A stretch of 64,000 nt of DNA. It comes from JAIBJN01 sp963830885. Its GTDB lineage: Bacteria > Actinomycetota > Thermoleophilia > Gaiellales > Gaiellaceae. The notes beneath the pieces are model-generated. The model worked only from the letters and a program-made list of their open reading frames with translations, made no database searches and was not told where the DNA came from. The position numbers and the translations under genes were made by a program. Of this stretch, positions 44,586-52,999 are shown in pieces. Where the stretch lies: positions 186,001 to 250,000 of the forward strand of contig CAWHOA010000003.1 of the NCBI GenBank assembly GCA_963830885.1, written 5' to 3'. The stretch's first letter is position 1. Every line of letters begins with the position of its first letter.

Positions 44586-45689
44586 TTGGCCCAGGCCCCG
44601 GCACGTTGCTGGTTGACGTGTCCGCCGCTCTCTGCGAGCATCGCTGTAGTCGAAGGGGGTCTGACAATCACTAGACGGGGTCTAGCACGTACCACCTCTG
44701 CAGCGTTCGTTGCCGGGGGACTGCTCTTTGCCGGGCTCGGAGGAGCCGGCGCCGCCGCCGCGGAGGACTCTCCCTGCCCGCCGCCGTCCGGTCGGCAGCT
44801 CTGCGTGAGCGTGACGCACACGCCCCTCGATGTTTCGGCGGCCACTGCGGCCGGCCAGACGTTCGTCTCGTACACGGTGACCCTTCGAAACGTCGGCACA
44901 AGCGAGCTCACCCAGACGGCGGTGGCGGCGTGTCTGGTGAGCGGATCCGGAAGCAGCAGCGATTGCGGCGCGCCTCCACCGGGTGCCTCCTTTTATTCGG
45001 CGGTCGCGAGTGCAGGCAACTGCACGATCGCCGGAGCAACGGCGCGATGTCTGATCGGGAAGCTATCGAGCGGCGGCGTGGCGACGGTCGACCTCGTCTC
45101 CCGCGCGCCGACCCAGGCCGGGGCGTTCCGGAACGTGGTCTCCGTCTCCGTCAAGGAGCGGGGGAGTGACGCACCAGGCAGCGACCCGCAGGCGGACACG
45201 ATCACCGTCTCCGAGCCAGTGACGGCCCTCGCCTTCGGCGGCCCAACGGCGAGCACCTTCGTGCCGGCGGGGATCGCCACGCAGTTGCTTGCCGCGGACG
45301 AAGGTCAGAGCGGGCAGTCGAAGATTCCGTCGCAGCACGGCGACCTGACCGCTGGGCTCGCGATCACGGACGATCCGCCGTTCGTCTGTCCGGAGGACGA
45401 GATCTGCCGGGGCGGCGGCTGGGTGAACGCCACGATTCCCGGCACCTTCGACGCCTTGCAGTTCCTGCTGCACTGGCCCGACGAGTTCGTGCCGGCGAAG
45501 CAGACGGAGAAGAACTTCGTGCTCTTCTACCTCGCCTGCGACACGTGCGAACTCGAGATCATCAGCGACCGCTGCAGCTCCGCGACGCCTTCCGCAAGCG
45601 AGCGGCCCTGCCTCTGGAACCTCCGTGACCTGGGGCGCAACGGGTTCGACGCGACTCTCATCTCCTCGCACAACGGGAAGATGCACTAG
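44586..45689 (+). CDS. Secreted protein with DUF11/CARDB-like domain
   Basis: About 367 aa. A Tat/Sec-like signal (ITRRGLARTTSAAFVAGGLLFAGLGGAGAAAAED) has a twin-arginine-like RR and ends near A-A-A-A-E. The mature N-terminal domain (VSVTHTPLDVSAATAAGQTFVSYTVTLRNVGTSELTQTAVAACLV) has the 'y.vtv.N.Gts' pattern of surface repeat domains; the rest has paired cysteines (FVCPEDEICRG, LACDTCELE). The start is uncertain: TTG 44586 or TTG 44613. Convergent with the cyclase-ATPase gene, overlapping by 4 bp. Function unknown. Confidence 0.6.
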   Translation: MAQAPARCWLTCPPLSASIAVVEGGLTITRRGLARTTSAAFVAGGLLFAGLGGAGAAAAEDSPCPPPSGRQLCVSVTHTPLDVSAATAAGQTFVSYTVTLRNVGTSELTQTAVAACLVSGSGSSSDCGAPPPGASFYSAVASAGNCTIAGATARCLIGKLSSGGVATVDLVSRAPTQAGAFRNVVSVSVKERGSDAPGSDPQADTITVSEPVTALAFGGPTASTFVPAGIATQLLAADEGQSGQSKIPSQHGDLTAGLAITDDPPFVCPEDEICRGGGWVNATIPGTFDALQFLLHWPDEFVPAKQTEKNFVLFYLACDTCELEIISDRCSSATPSASERPCLWNLRDLGRNGFDATLISSHNGKMH

Positions 45690-48600
45690 CCCTCCGACGC
45701 GGCGAGGGCTGCGTCCAGGTCTCGCAACAACGCTCGGACGCGCACGACGGAAACCACGTCTTCCTTGCGCTCGAGGCGCTTCAACGCCTCATTGAGGCAT
45801 TTGCGGGCACCGTCGCCGCCGGCCAGCTCGAGCACCTCGGCCATGTCCTCGAGGGCGTCGGCCTGGAGAATGAGGGCGTCCGTACCCTCCAGGAGCGCCA
45901 CCGCCTCGCGCGCGAGTTCCTCCGCGTCCGCCTCGAGACTGCGCCGCGCGAGGGCCTTCGCACGAACCGACCGCCACAAGGCCTGCGATGTGAGGTCGTC
46001 GTCACCCGAGAGCTCCTCCGCGAGCCGAGTGAGCTCCTCCGCCTCGGCGTAGCGACCTTGTGCGTAGACGGCGCGGGCGAGCTCGCCGGCCGCGGTGGAG
46101 AGGAAATATCGCTCGCCCATCTCCTCGAGCACCTCGAAGTCGCGACGGAGCTCACGTTCGGCAGCGGCCGGATCGCGTGCGAGCAGCTCGACGCGGCACG
46201 ATTGTTGTGAGGTCGAGGCCGCGACGACGCTGCGACCGAACTCCTCGAGCATCAGGCGGGCGCGCGTGTAGAGGTCGCGCGCGGTGGCGAAGTCACCCTG
46301 CATAGCCCGTAGGCCACTGAGCAGGCTCATGACAAGTGCCTGCGTCCTCCGGTCCTCGAGCGCCTCGGCGACGATCGACTCGCAATGCTTGATCGCCTCC
46401 GGCACCGGCGTCGGTCCGTACAGCGCGGCGATCGCGTATTGCGATGCGGCATGCTGCCGCTGTCGCTCGTCCTCGCCTAGCGACGCATGCTCCATCGCAA
46501 GTTGCGCGGCTGCGGCTGCGTGCCCGTAGCGGCAAGCGGTCCCGTGCGCCCACGCAAGATTGCGTAGAGCTCGAGCAAGCTCTACGTGATCGCCGGCGGC
46601 CTCCAAAAGCGGCAGCCCGCGGTCAGCTTCGCCGACCATCCGCCCCGTCCAGTCCTCGGGCTCGCCCGAGTGGCTGCGGACACGCAGGCGGAGGAGCCGG
46701 GCGCTAGCCCCGAGTCCCTCCTCGCCGGCCTGCACGGCCATCTCGATCGCCTCGTCGAGGAAGGTCTCCGCCCAGGCGAACTCTCCGATCGCCAGCATCG
46801 CCTCCGCCAGGTCGGGCAGGCGGGTCAGCCGGTCGTGGCTGTCTGCAGGCAGGAGCGCGATCGCGCGGCGAAGGAGGTTTGCGGCCGCGGGCATGTCGCC
46901 GCGTGCAAACGCGCGCTGGCCAGCCGAGGAGAGGCGAGCAGCCGCCCGGACCCCGAGCTGGCGTCCATGGTCGTCCAGAGGGCCGAGATCGGACAGGGAC
47001 GTGTAGGCCTGCTCGAGGTGATAGCCCAGGATCTCCTCGTACTCGACGGCTCGGTCGCGGTCCTGGTTCACGCGGTCGGCCCAGCCGACGAAGCGTTCGT
47101 GGAGAATTGCGCGGGAGGCCTTGAGGAGCCCCCGGTAGGTCGCGTCGCGGATCAGGATGTGGCCGAAGCGATACCTCCGCTCCGAGGCGAAGTCAGCCCG
47201 CTCGAGCCTGACGAGCCGTTTCTGCATCAGCGCTTCGACGAGCTCGGGGACGCGCTCTCGGACGCGCTCGGACACCAGCTCCTCCAACGCGTCCCGGACG
47301 AAGTGCTGCCCGATCACGCTCGCCGCCTCGATGACCTCCCGCTCCTCGGCGCTGAGGCTCTCCAGGCGCGCGGCAAGAAGCGCATGAATAGTCGGCGGCA
47401 TCGAGACGGTCGAGAGATCGCCAGCGGCGACCCAGGCCTCACCGGAACGGCGGAGGAGACCTTCCTCGACCATCATCTCGAGCAGCTGCTCGACGAACAG
47501 CGGATTCCCCTCCGAGGCCGTGGCGATCCGTGCGCGCACGTCCTCATCGACCCGCGCCTGGCCGAGCAGCTCTTCGATGACCCTGCCGACCTCGGCTTCA
47601 CCAAGCGGCTCGAGCGCAATTCGCACCCCGTGGGTCTGCTCACCCCAGTCTTGCCTGAACTCGAGGAACTCGGGCCGCGCAAGGCACACGAGCAACAACG
47701 GCCCCTCGGCCTCCTGCGCGAGGTGGTCGACAAACTCGAGGAAGCTCGTCTCCGCCCAGTGAACGTCTTCGAAGGCGAGCACGAGCGGCCCGCGCGCGGC
47801 GATCGCCTCGACCAGCTTGCGGGCGCCCCAGAAGACCTCGTGCACGGGGAACTGGGCGCCGGAGAGCCCGATCGCCGAGGCCACGCGCTCGACGGCACCC
47901 GCGTCCCGAGCCTCGGGACCGACGAGCTGCCCGAGCTTCTCCAGAGCGGCCTGAGGCGTATCGTCGTCGGAGATGGCAGCCGCCTGCCGCACGGCCTCGC
48001 GAAGAGGCCAGAACGTGATACCGCGCCCGTACGCGAGGCAGCGGCCGCGCAGCAGCAGGCACCCGGCGAGCGAATCGTTGAGCGCGGCGAGCAGGCGCGA
48101 CTTCCCGACGCCCGCATCACCGAGGACCGTCGCCAGCCGGCAGTGCCCCTCGGCGGCGGCAAGCATGTGCTCCCGGAGGAGAAGGCGCAGCTCACGCTCC
48201 CTGCCCACGAGCGGGGCGGCGCTTCGTTGAGCGGTCTCATCGGGCTGGGCGAGGCCCAGGAGGCGGTATGCAGGGAACCGCTCGGCCTTTCCCTTCAGCT
48301 CGAGCGGCTCGACGGGCTCGACCTCGACCGCCTCGCGGGCGAGACGGTAGGTCAAGGGCCCGATCAGGATCTCCATGCCGCCCGCCGCCTGCTCGAGTCG
48401 GGCGGCGACGTTGACCGCGTCCCCGACGACGAGATGTTCTCCTTCGGTCGGATCCCCGGCCACCACCTCACCGGTGTTCACGCCAATGCGGCTGGTCAGC
48501 CGGACGCCCCAGAAGTTCTCGAGCTCGTCGTTCAAGCGCTCGAGCGCCGCCCGCATCCCGTCCGCCGCGGCTACAGCGCGAATCGCATCGTCCTCGCGCA

Positions 48601-48895
48601 CGACCGGGAGCCCGAAGACCGCCATCACCGCATCACCGATGAATTTCTCGACGAGGCCGCCGTGGCTTTCCAGCACGGCTCGCATCTGTTCGAAGTAGCG
48701 CGTCATCAGGGCGCGCACCGACTCCGAGTCGAGCGTCTCGCCCATGCTCGTCGATCCGGCGAGGTCGCAGAAGACGATCGTGACGAGTTTCCGCGCCGCC
48801 TGCGGGGCCTCGTCCGGGACGAGCTTCGCCCCACAATACCCGCACAGACGGAATTTCTCGGGGTTCTCCTCCCCGCAGTTGGGACAGACCCTCAC
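45686..48895 (-). CDS. Zinc ribbon-adenylate/guanylate cyclase-AAA-TPR regulator
   Basis: A 1069-aa protein. Residues 4-22 (CPNCGEENPEKFRLCGYCG) form a zinc ribbon. Residues about 35-215 are a class III cyclase domain with metal motifs FCDLAGSTS and GDAVMAVFG and the NTGEVVAGDPTEGEHLVVGDAVNVAARLEQAA stretch. An AAA ATPase follows (Walker A GDAGVGKS at about residue 260; Walker B LVLAFEDVHWAE), and the last 450 residues are TPR-like helices. Such proteins are common in actinomycetes as presumed ATP-dependent signalling proteins. The start is ATG 48895. Whether the cyclase domain is active cannot be settled by eye. Confidence 0.88.
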   Translation of the reverse strand: MRVCPNCGEENPEKFRLCGYCGAKLVPDEAPQAARKLVTIVFCDLAGSTSMGETLDSESVRALMTRYFEQMRAVLESHGGLVEKFIGDAVMAVFGLPVVREDDAIRAVAAADGMRAALERLNDELENFWGVRLTSRIGVNTGEVVAGDPTEGEHLVVGDAVNVAARLEQAAGGMEILIGPLTYRLAREAVEVEPVEPLELKGKAERFPAYRLLGLAQPDETAQRSAAPLVGRERELRLLLREHMLAAAEGHCRLATVLGDAGVGKSRLLAALNDSLAGCLLLRGRCLAYGRGITFWPLREAVRQAAAISDDDTPQAALEKLGQLVGPEARDAGAVERVASAIGLSGAQFPVHEVFWGARKLVEAIAARGPLVLAFEDVHWAETSFLEFVDHLAQEAEGPLLLVCLARPEFLEFRQDWGEQTHGVRIALEPLGEAEVGRVIEELLGQARVDEDVRARIATASEGNPLFVEQLLEMMVEEGLLRRSGEAWVAAGDLSTVSMPPTIHALLAARLESLSAEEREVIEAASVIGQHFVRDALEELVSERVRERVPELVEALMQKRLVRLERADFASERRYRFGHILIRDATYRGLLKASRAILHERFVGWADRVNQDRDRAVEYEEILGYHLEQAYTSLSDLGPLDDHGRQLGVRAAARLSSAGQRAFARGDMPAAANLLRRAIALLPADSHDRLTRLPDLAEAMLAIGEFAWAETFLDEAIEMAVQAGEEGLGASARLLRLRVRSHSGEPEDWTGRMVGEADRGLPLLEAAGDHVELARALRNLAWAHGTACRYGHAAAAAQLAMEHASLGEDERQRQHAASQYAIAALYGPTPVPEAIKHCESIVAEALEDRRTQALVMSLLSGLRAMQGDFATARDLYTRARLMLEEFGRSVVAASTSQQSCRVELLARDPAAAERELRRDFEVLEEMGERYFLSTAAGELARAVYAQGRYAEAEELTRLAEELSGDDDLTSQALWRSVRAKALARRSLEADAEELAREAVALLEGTDALILQADALEDMAEVLELAGGDGARKCLNEALKRLERKEDVVSVVRVRALLRDLDAALAASEG

Positions 48896-49150
48896 GCTGC
48901 CGAGTGTACGTTCCGTTTAGCGGACGCGGATGTTCGGGCGGCCCACCGGGCGGCGAGCAAGCATTGTGGAGCGCGCATCAGCTGCCACCTTCTTTGGGGC
49001 AGCCACCCGGCCCTGCCCACGCCCGGCTCGCGGAGCCTGCCGCGGTGAAGGCGAGCCGCGTTTCGCTACTGCGGGAGCTGCCTATCTCGTGTTCGAGAAG
49101 ACGCGCGCCGTGCTCGCTTGCCCTCGGGGGCGTGATCCGTTGGGCTAACG

Positions 49151-49191
49151 CGGAGGCGGGCGCTGTCAATTTGCTCGCGCCCGCCTCCGCG
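49151..49191. terminator. Perfect 14-bp hairpin
   Basis: GCGGAGGCGGGCGC (49151-49164) and GCGCCCGCCTCCGC (49178-49191) flank a 13-nt loop, 20 bp beyond the stop of the minus-strand FN3 gene. No T-run follows, so it is a likely mRNA end stabiliser or Rho-assisted terminator. The rest of the 316-bp gap 48896-49211 shows no gene. Confidence 0.55.
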
Positions 49192-49211
49192 CTAAAGGGC
49201 GCCGTGGTGGG

Positions 49212-49943
49212 TTATCTAACAGAGAAGAAGCTCGTCGCGAATGTCCAGTTTCCGCTCTGTTCGATCGCCTGTATCTCGAGCTCGTACTCGGTGTCCGACT
49301 GGAGGAAGGCCGCAGGAATGGGAACCTTCCTGGCCGAGGCCGGGAGCTCGACCTGGTAGACGCGGAGCGGATCCTCCCGCGTGGCGATTACCCGGTAGCC
49401 GACGATGTCGATGCCGGGAGGTTCCGGGGGCGCCTGCCACCTGGCCACGACACCGACGCGGCCTACAGTCGCATCGTCGGCGGGCGAGGTGATCACGGGC
49501 GGGTCGGGGATGTCGTGTGAGAGCCTGGCCGTGCCCACGAGCTGCTCGCCCTCGATCGTCTTCCCGACGAAGGTGTACTTGCCCTCGGGAAAGCGCGCCT
49601 TGAACTCGGCCAGCGGCACCTCGGTGAACGGCGGCTCGTTGCTCTCGGAGAAGAGCTCGGTCAGGCCCCAATCCTTCAAGCGGCCCTTGGCGTCGACGTC
49701 GACGACCACGTGTCCGGTCGGGTCGGAGATCGTCATCGCGTTCCAGGGCTCGCCGTCGAGGAAGAACTGCAGCCCCGCATCACCGTCGGTGCCGTTGACC
49801 TCGATGATCAGCGTGGCCGCGTCGAGCCGTATCGGCTTTCCCGCCGCCTCGCTCGTCTGATCGTGCCCGAGCGCCGTGCCGGCCGCAGCGACCAGGGCGA
49901 GTGCGGCGACGCCGGCCGCGATGAGAGTCGGTCGTCTCTTCAT
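49212..49943 (-). CDS. Secreted fibronectin type III-domain protein
   Basis: 243 aa from ATG 49943, preceded by GAGAAGGAGGGGACAC, a strong ribosome-binding site. Residues 1-27 (MKRRPTLIAAGVAALALVAAAGTALGH) are a Sec signal peptide. The middle part (IEVNGTDGDAGLQFFLDGEPWNAMTISDP) is an unassigned beta domain; residues about 155-243 resemble an FN3 domain (PVITSPADDATVGRVGVVARWQAPPEPPGIDIVGYRVIATRED...TEYELEIQAIEQSGNWT). Probably extracellular or cell-wall bound; ligand unknown. Confidence 0.7.
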   Translation of the reverse strand: MKRRPTLIAAGVAALALVAAAGTALGHDQTSEAAGKPIRLDAATLIIEVNGTDGDAGLQFFLDGEPWNAMTISDPTGHVVVDVDAKGRLKDWGLTELFSESNEPPFTEVPLAEFKARFPEGKYTFVGKTIEGEQLVGTARLSHDIPDPPVITSPADDATVGRVGVVARWQAPPEPPGIDIVGYRVIATREDPLRVYQVELPASARKVPIPAAFLQSDTEYELEIQAIEQSGNWTFATSFFSVR

Positions 49944-50786
49944 GTGTCCCCTCCTTCTCGCAGGTCGAGCGTGACCGTAGGGCACGCGGATGAGATGGCG
50001 ATGAACCGACCGAGAGTGCCCTCTCACCCGTGAGGCTCAAGGCGGGGGGGCGGTCGCGAGGCCAGCCCATCCCGATCGATCGTCGTTATGCCCCAAGTCC
50101 CAGGTTCTCCTGGGGCATCATCCGACCGCACCGAGCGCACGCACACAACCCCGCCGCAACCTGGGCCGCCACACACGCCGCAGCGCCTGATGAACAGCCC
50201 CATGGCCGCGCTGAGACGTAGTCGGGGCGTCTGCCACCCAAGAAACGAGGTCGTTTCGCGCACCCGCTATCGGGGCAGACTGCTAGATAGCGGAGGGCCC
50301 CGTGATGGGGGGCCACTGGTCCTTCCGTCCACGGGGCTAGCGGGCGCCGTATGCGGCGCGGCGTCCGAATCCCGTGCCAACGGCTGCGCGGTGTGAGACA
50401 CTCGATTTCGACGGGCGCCGGCGGGGGGAAGCTCCTTCCGGTGGCCGCAGCCGGCGGGCTTGCCGCAGTCCCCGTCGGTGCCCGTCACTCCGCGGGCCCG
50501 CCCCGCAACTCGGCGTGCGGCGGTGGCCGGGAGGGGAGCCCGCCAGGCTCGCCCGCCCTCCCGGCCTTGTCGCCCCACCGCACCGCAACGGCGAAAGTTG
50601 AACTCCGGCTGCGTGCGGAACCTCCGATGGGGTTCGTCTAGGTGGAGCTGTGGGCGAGGATGCGGGCCGCTGCTCGAGCCCAGAAGTGAGGGTTGAAGAC
50701 TTACGAGTCGACGAGAGCTGCTGCCTCGATGGCTGCCTGAGACCTGCTTGGGAGCGGAGGCCGACTGCGGCGGCTCCCGCCGATTC

Positions 50787-50841
50787 AAAAGAGAGGAGCC
50801 CCAACGCCCTGCCCCCCGCCAGCGTTGGGGGCTCCCCTCTC
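50787..50841 (-). terminator. Minus-strand rho-independent terminator-like hairpin
   Basis: Read on the minus strand, GAGAGGGGAGCCCCCAACGC (50841-50822) pairs with GCGTTGGGGCTCCTCTC (50807-50791) with small bulges and is followed by TTTT (50790-50787). It implies a minus-strand transcript arriving from the right, where no protein gene is visible up to 51235. Confidence 0.55.
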
Positions 50842-51036
50842 AGAGACGCGCCCGGGCTGGGCCGCCAGCCCATTGTTCCCAACAAGGGAATCCCACGCCG
50901 CGCCCTCGTCTAAACCCGGAATCAAGCGGGCGAGCCCGGCGCTGATCCGGTGGGCGGGCTCTCACGACACAGATTGGCCATCCGGCCCGTCTGCGCTCAG
51001 CGCAAGATTTGCTCGGCTTCCGCGTCTGATGAATTA

Positions 51037-51115
51037 GCGGAGCCGGGCCGACACCGCGCCGTCCTTAGGGGGAGAACAGCCTCGGCGCCATTCGGCCAAG
51101 CTGGCCCGGCTCCGC
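51037..51115. ncRNA. Candidate structured RNA element
   Basis: GCGGAGCCGGGCC (51037-51049) is perfectly complementary to 51103-51115, closing a 53-nt interior that holds a further 6-bp stem GCGCCG/CGGCGC and a GGCC/GGCC stem. The nested perfect stems suggest selection for RNA folding. Strand and function are unknown; the minus strand is attractive because a terminator lies about 200 bp downstream on it. Confidence 0.35.
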
Positions 51116-51235
51116 ACAGCCATGTTACGTCTGGCTCGACGCCTCCCGTCCTGGCTCCGGAGGTAAGGAAGGATTGGGCGCGGGCCGCGACGACGCCTGG
51201 GCCTGGCCTGCCCAGGCCTCGGTCGGAGAAATCCG

Positions 51236-51295
51236 GACGAGGACGGCGTCCGTATCCCGGTGCGACTGATGTCGCACAGGCACGCCGTCCTCGTC
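51236..51295 (+). promoter_or_regulatory. Nested hairpin enclosing the cupredoxin start codon
   Basis: The outer arms GACGAGGACGGCGT (51236-51249) and 51282-51295 are perfectly complementary over 14 bp; inside, GTGCGAC (51260-51266) pairs with GTCGCAC (51271-51277) around TGAT. The start codons (GTG 51260 and ATG 51269) lie inside the inner hairpin, so the mRNA could sequester its own translation start. No Shine-Dalgarno sequence is seen upstream. Confidence 0.5.
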
Positions 51296-51628
51296 GTTGT
51301 TGGTGTACTCGCCGCCCTCGCGCTGCTGGCCCCGGCCTCGGCGAACGCGAGGACGTTCTACGGGACGGTCGGACCGGGCTTCACGATTACGCTCAAGCGA
51401 GCGGACGGGACGATCGTTCGCCGCGTCCAGGACGGCAGGCATGTCTTCGTCATCCGCGACCGCTCGAGCATCCACAACTTCCATCTCTTCGGGCCTGGCG
51501 TCGACCGGAGGACGGGCGTCCCGTTCACCGGTCGCCGCAGGTGGGAGGTCACGCTGCGCGTCGGAACATATCGGTACCGGTGCGACCCTCACCGGACGAC
51601 GATGCGGGGGAGGTTCGCGGTCGTCTAA
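51269..51628 (+). CDS. Secreted cupredoxin-like copper protein
   Basis: 119 aa from ATG 51269 (122 from GTG 51260). A Sec signal peptide MSHRHAVLVVVGVLAALALLAPASANA precedes a cupredoxin fold: FYGTVGPGFTITL, then SSIHNFHLFGPG with one His ligand, and YRYRCDPHRTTMRGRF with the Cys, His and Met ligand set of type 1 copper sites. This fits a small periplasmic/cell-surface electron carrier like plastocyanin or azurin. Its translation start lies in a strong nested hairpin. Confidence 0.78.
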   Translation: MSHRHAVLVVVGVLAALALLAPASANARTFYGTVGPGFTITLKRADGTIVRRVQDGRHVFVIRDRSSIHNFHLFGPGVDRRTGVPFTGRRRWEVTLRVGTYRYRCDPHRTTMRGRFAVV

Positions 51629-51799
51629 GCGTCGCCGCCGTCGACGCGGGACTCCGACTCGGCGAGTTCCTCCGGTGGTGTGCCTAGTAGGAGGCGAGGA
51701 TGACGCCTCTCCGGCGCGGCAAAGGGTACGGCTACCCGCACCCTCACCGGGGGCTGGCCTCATGGCCGGGGTGAGGCCGATCCCTGAAGCTTTCGAGTT

Positions 51800-52999
51800 G
51801 TGTCTGCCCAAGAGTTCACCTTCCTCCTGACCGACATCGAACGGTCGACCGCACACGTCCGCCGCCTCGACGAGCAGTATTGCGAGGTCCTCGACTCGTC
51901 GCGCGAGGCCATTCGCCGTGCCCTCGCCGAGCATCGCGGGAGTGAGATCGAGTGCCGCGCCGACGAGTCGTTCTCCGTCTTCGACTCGGCGGCAGACGCG
52001 GTCGCGGCGGCGGCCTCGGCGCAGCGCGCGCTGCTTGCCGTCGAGTGGCCTCGGGACACCGCCGTCCGCGTCCGCATGGGCCTCCACACCGGCGTCGCAG
52101 TCGACACGGGCAACGGGCTCGTCGGCTTCGACGTCCATCTCGCCGCGCGGCTCAGCGCGGCCGGTCACGGCGGCCAGGTGCTCCTCTCCGAGCGCACGGC
52201 GGAGCTCGCCGGCGCCGAGGCGCGCGAGCTCGGCTGCTTCGAGCTCCGCGGCGTGCCGGAGCCGCAGCGGCTCTTCCAGCTCCTCGCCGAAGGGCTTCCC
52301 CAGGACTTTCCGCCCCCGCGCTTCGCGCGCCGGGTCGACAACGACCGCCTCAGCGTCGTCCTCGCCGACGACTCCATGCTCATCCGCGACGGCATCGCAC
52401 GCCTGCTCGAGGACGCCGGCATGCGGGTCGTTGCTCAGGCCGGGAGCCCTGACGAGCTCCTCGAGCACGTCGCCGCCAAGGCGCCCGACGTCGCCGTGGT
52501 CGACATCCGCATGCCTCCGTCGGGCACCGACGAAGGCGTGAGCGCCGCCAAGACGATCCGCCGGCTCCATCCGGGCACCGGTGTCCTGCTCCTCTCGCAG
52601 GACCTCGTGCCTGCATACGCGCGCGAGCTCCTCGAGGCGAGCGACGAAGGCGTCGGCTACCTCCTGAAGGACCGCGTTGCCGACATGACCGAGTTCGCCA
52701 ACGCGCTCAGGCGCATCGCGGACGGCGAGGTCGTCCTCGACGCAAGAGATCGACGCGATCGCCGGCTCGGCCCGGAACTAGGGCGAAGCGGGCTTCAACG
52801 CGCCGACAAGGCGGAGCAGCCGCTCCAGCGTCGCGGCGTCGAGCTCGCCCCGGTTCTTGGCCAGCGCCGCGATCAGGGCGAGCTGGCTGCGGGTCTGATC
52901 CTGCTCGGTCTTCATGGGACCGTCGCTCTTCGCGGCGCCGCTCAGAGATCCTTCCGCGCGAAGGCCGCGAGCGCCGCGGCGCCGACGAGGGCGAGATAG
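51800..52999 (+). CDS. Cyclase-receiver fusion protein, 3' end uncertain
   Basis: Residues about 5-165 are a class III nucleotide-cyclase-like domain (FTFLLTDIERSTAHVRRL; VRVRMGLHTGVAVDTGNGLVGFDVHLAARLSAAGHGGQVLLSE). Residues about 183-300 are a response-regulator receiver (LSVVLADDSMLIRDGIARLL, phosphoacceptor Asp235 in VAVVDIRMP), of the NarL type. After GEVVLD (about 52740) the frame enters sequence antisense to two minus-strand genes and loses coding character; a one-base shift there gives a stop at about 52781. The expected LuxR DNA-binding domain is missing. Only residues 1 to about 315 should be trusted. The start is GTG 51800. Confidence 0.65.
   Translation: MSAQEFTFLLTDIERSTAHVRRLDEQYCEVLDSSREAIRRALAEHRGSEIECRADESFSVFDSAADAVAAAASAQRALLAVEWPRDTAVRVRMGLHTGVAVDTGNGLVGFDVHLAARLSAAGHGGQVLLSERTAELAGAEARELGCFELRGVPEPQRLFQLLAEGLPQDFPPPRFARRVDNDRLSVVLADDSMLIRDGIARLLEDAGMRVVAQAGSPDELLEHVAAKAPDVAVVDIRMPPSGTDEGVSAAKTIRRLHPGTGVLLLSQDLVPAYARELLEASDEGVGYLLKDRVADMTEFANALRRIADGEVVLDARDRRDRRLGPELGRSGLQRADKAEQPLQRRGVELAPVLGQRRDQGELAAGLILLGLHGTVALRGAAQRSFRAKAASAAAPTRAR
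52778..52915 (-). CDS. Small helical protein at the end of the ABC-2 operon
   Basis: 45 aa from ATG 52915: MKTEQDQTRSQLALIAALAK followed by NRGELDAATLERLLRLVGALKPASP. It follows the permease stop by 26 bp on the same strand and has a balanced, helical composition. No family recognised. Confidence 0.45.
   Translation of the reverse strand: MKTEQDQTRSQLALIAALAKNRGELDAATLERLLRLVGALKPASP

Larger units (their letters stand above)
49944..51235. other. 1.3-kb gene-poor region rich in inverted repeats
   Basis: No open frame here has convincing coding character or similarity. The DNA contains many perfect inverted repeats: ATGCCCCA 50088-50095 with TGGGGCAT 50111-50118, AAACGAGGTCGTTT near 50244, GCTATC/GATAGC near 50266-50291, a minus-strand terminator-like hairpin at 50787-50841 and a 13-bp stem at 51037-51115. 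This density suggests one or more structured RNAs or a decayed element. rnpB, tmRNA and SRP RNA signatures were sought and not found. Confidence 0.5.

Noticed and set aside
46586..49048. 820-codon plus-strand open frame opposite the cyclase-AAA gene
   Set aside because: Antisense shadow without domains; the minus strand has all cyclase, Walker and TPR features.
50312..50319. GCCACTGG, the cobalamin riboswitch B12-box word
   Set aside because: The other conserved blocks (GGGAA, CCCGCAACTGT) are not in the proper order on either strand.
50404..50780. Possible tmRNA, because of TTTCGACGGG and a short frame ending in MAA-stop
   Set aside because: No tRNA-like 3' end (no T-arm with GTTCGA, no pairing acceptor) was found, so the resemblance is not enough.
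50030..51235. RNase P RNA or SRP RNA in the structured region
   Set aside because: The invariant GAGGAAAGTCC-like block and the GGTCAGG..GGAAGG..AGCAGCC motif are absent.
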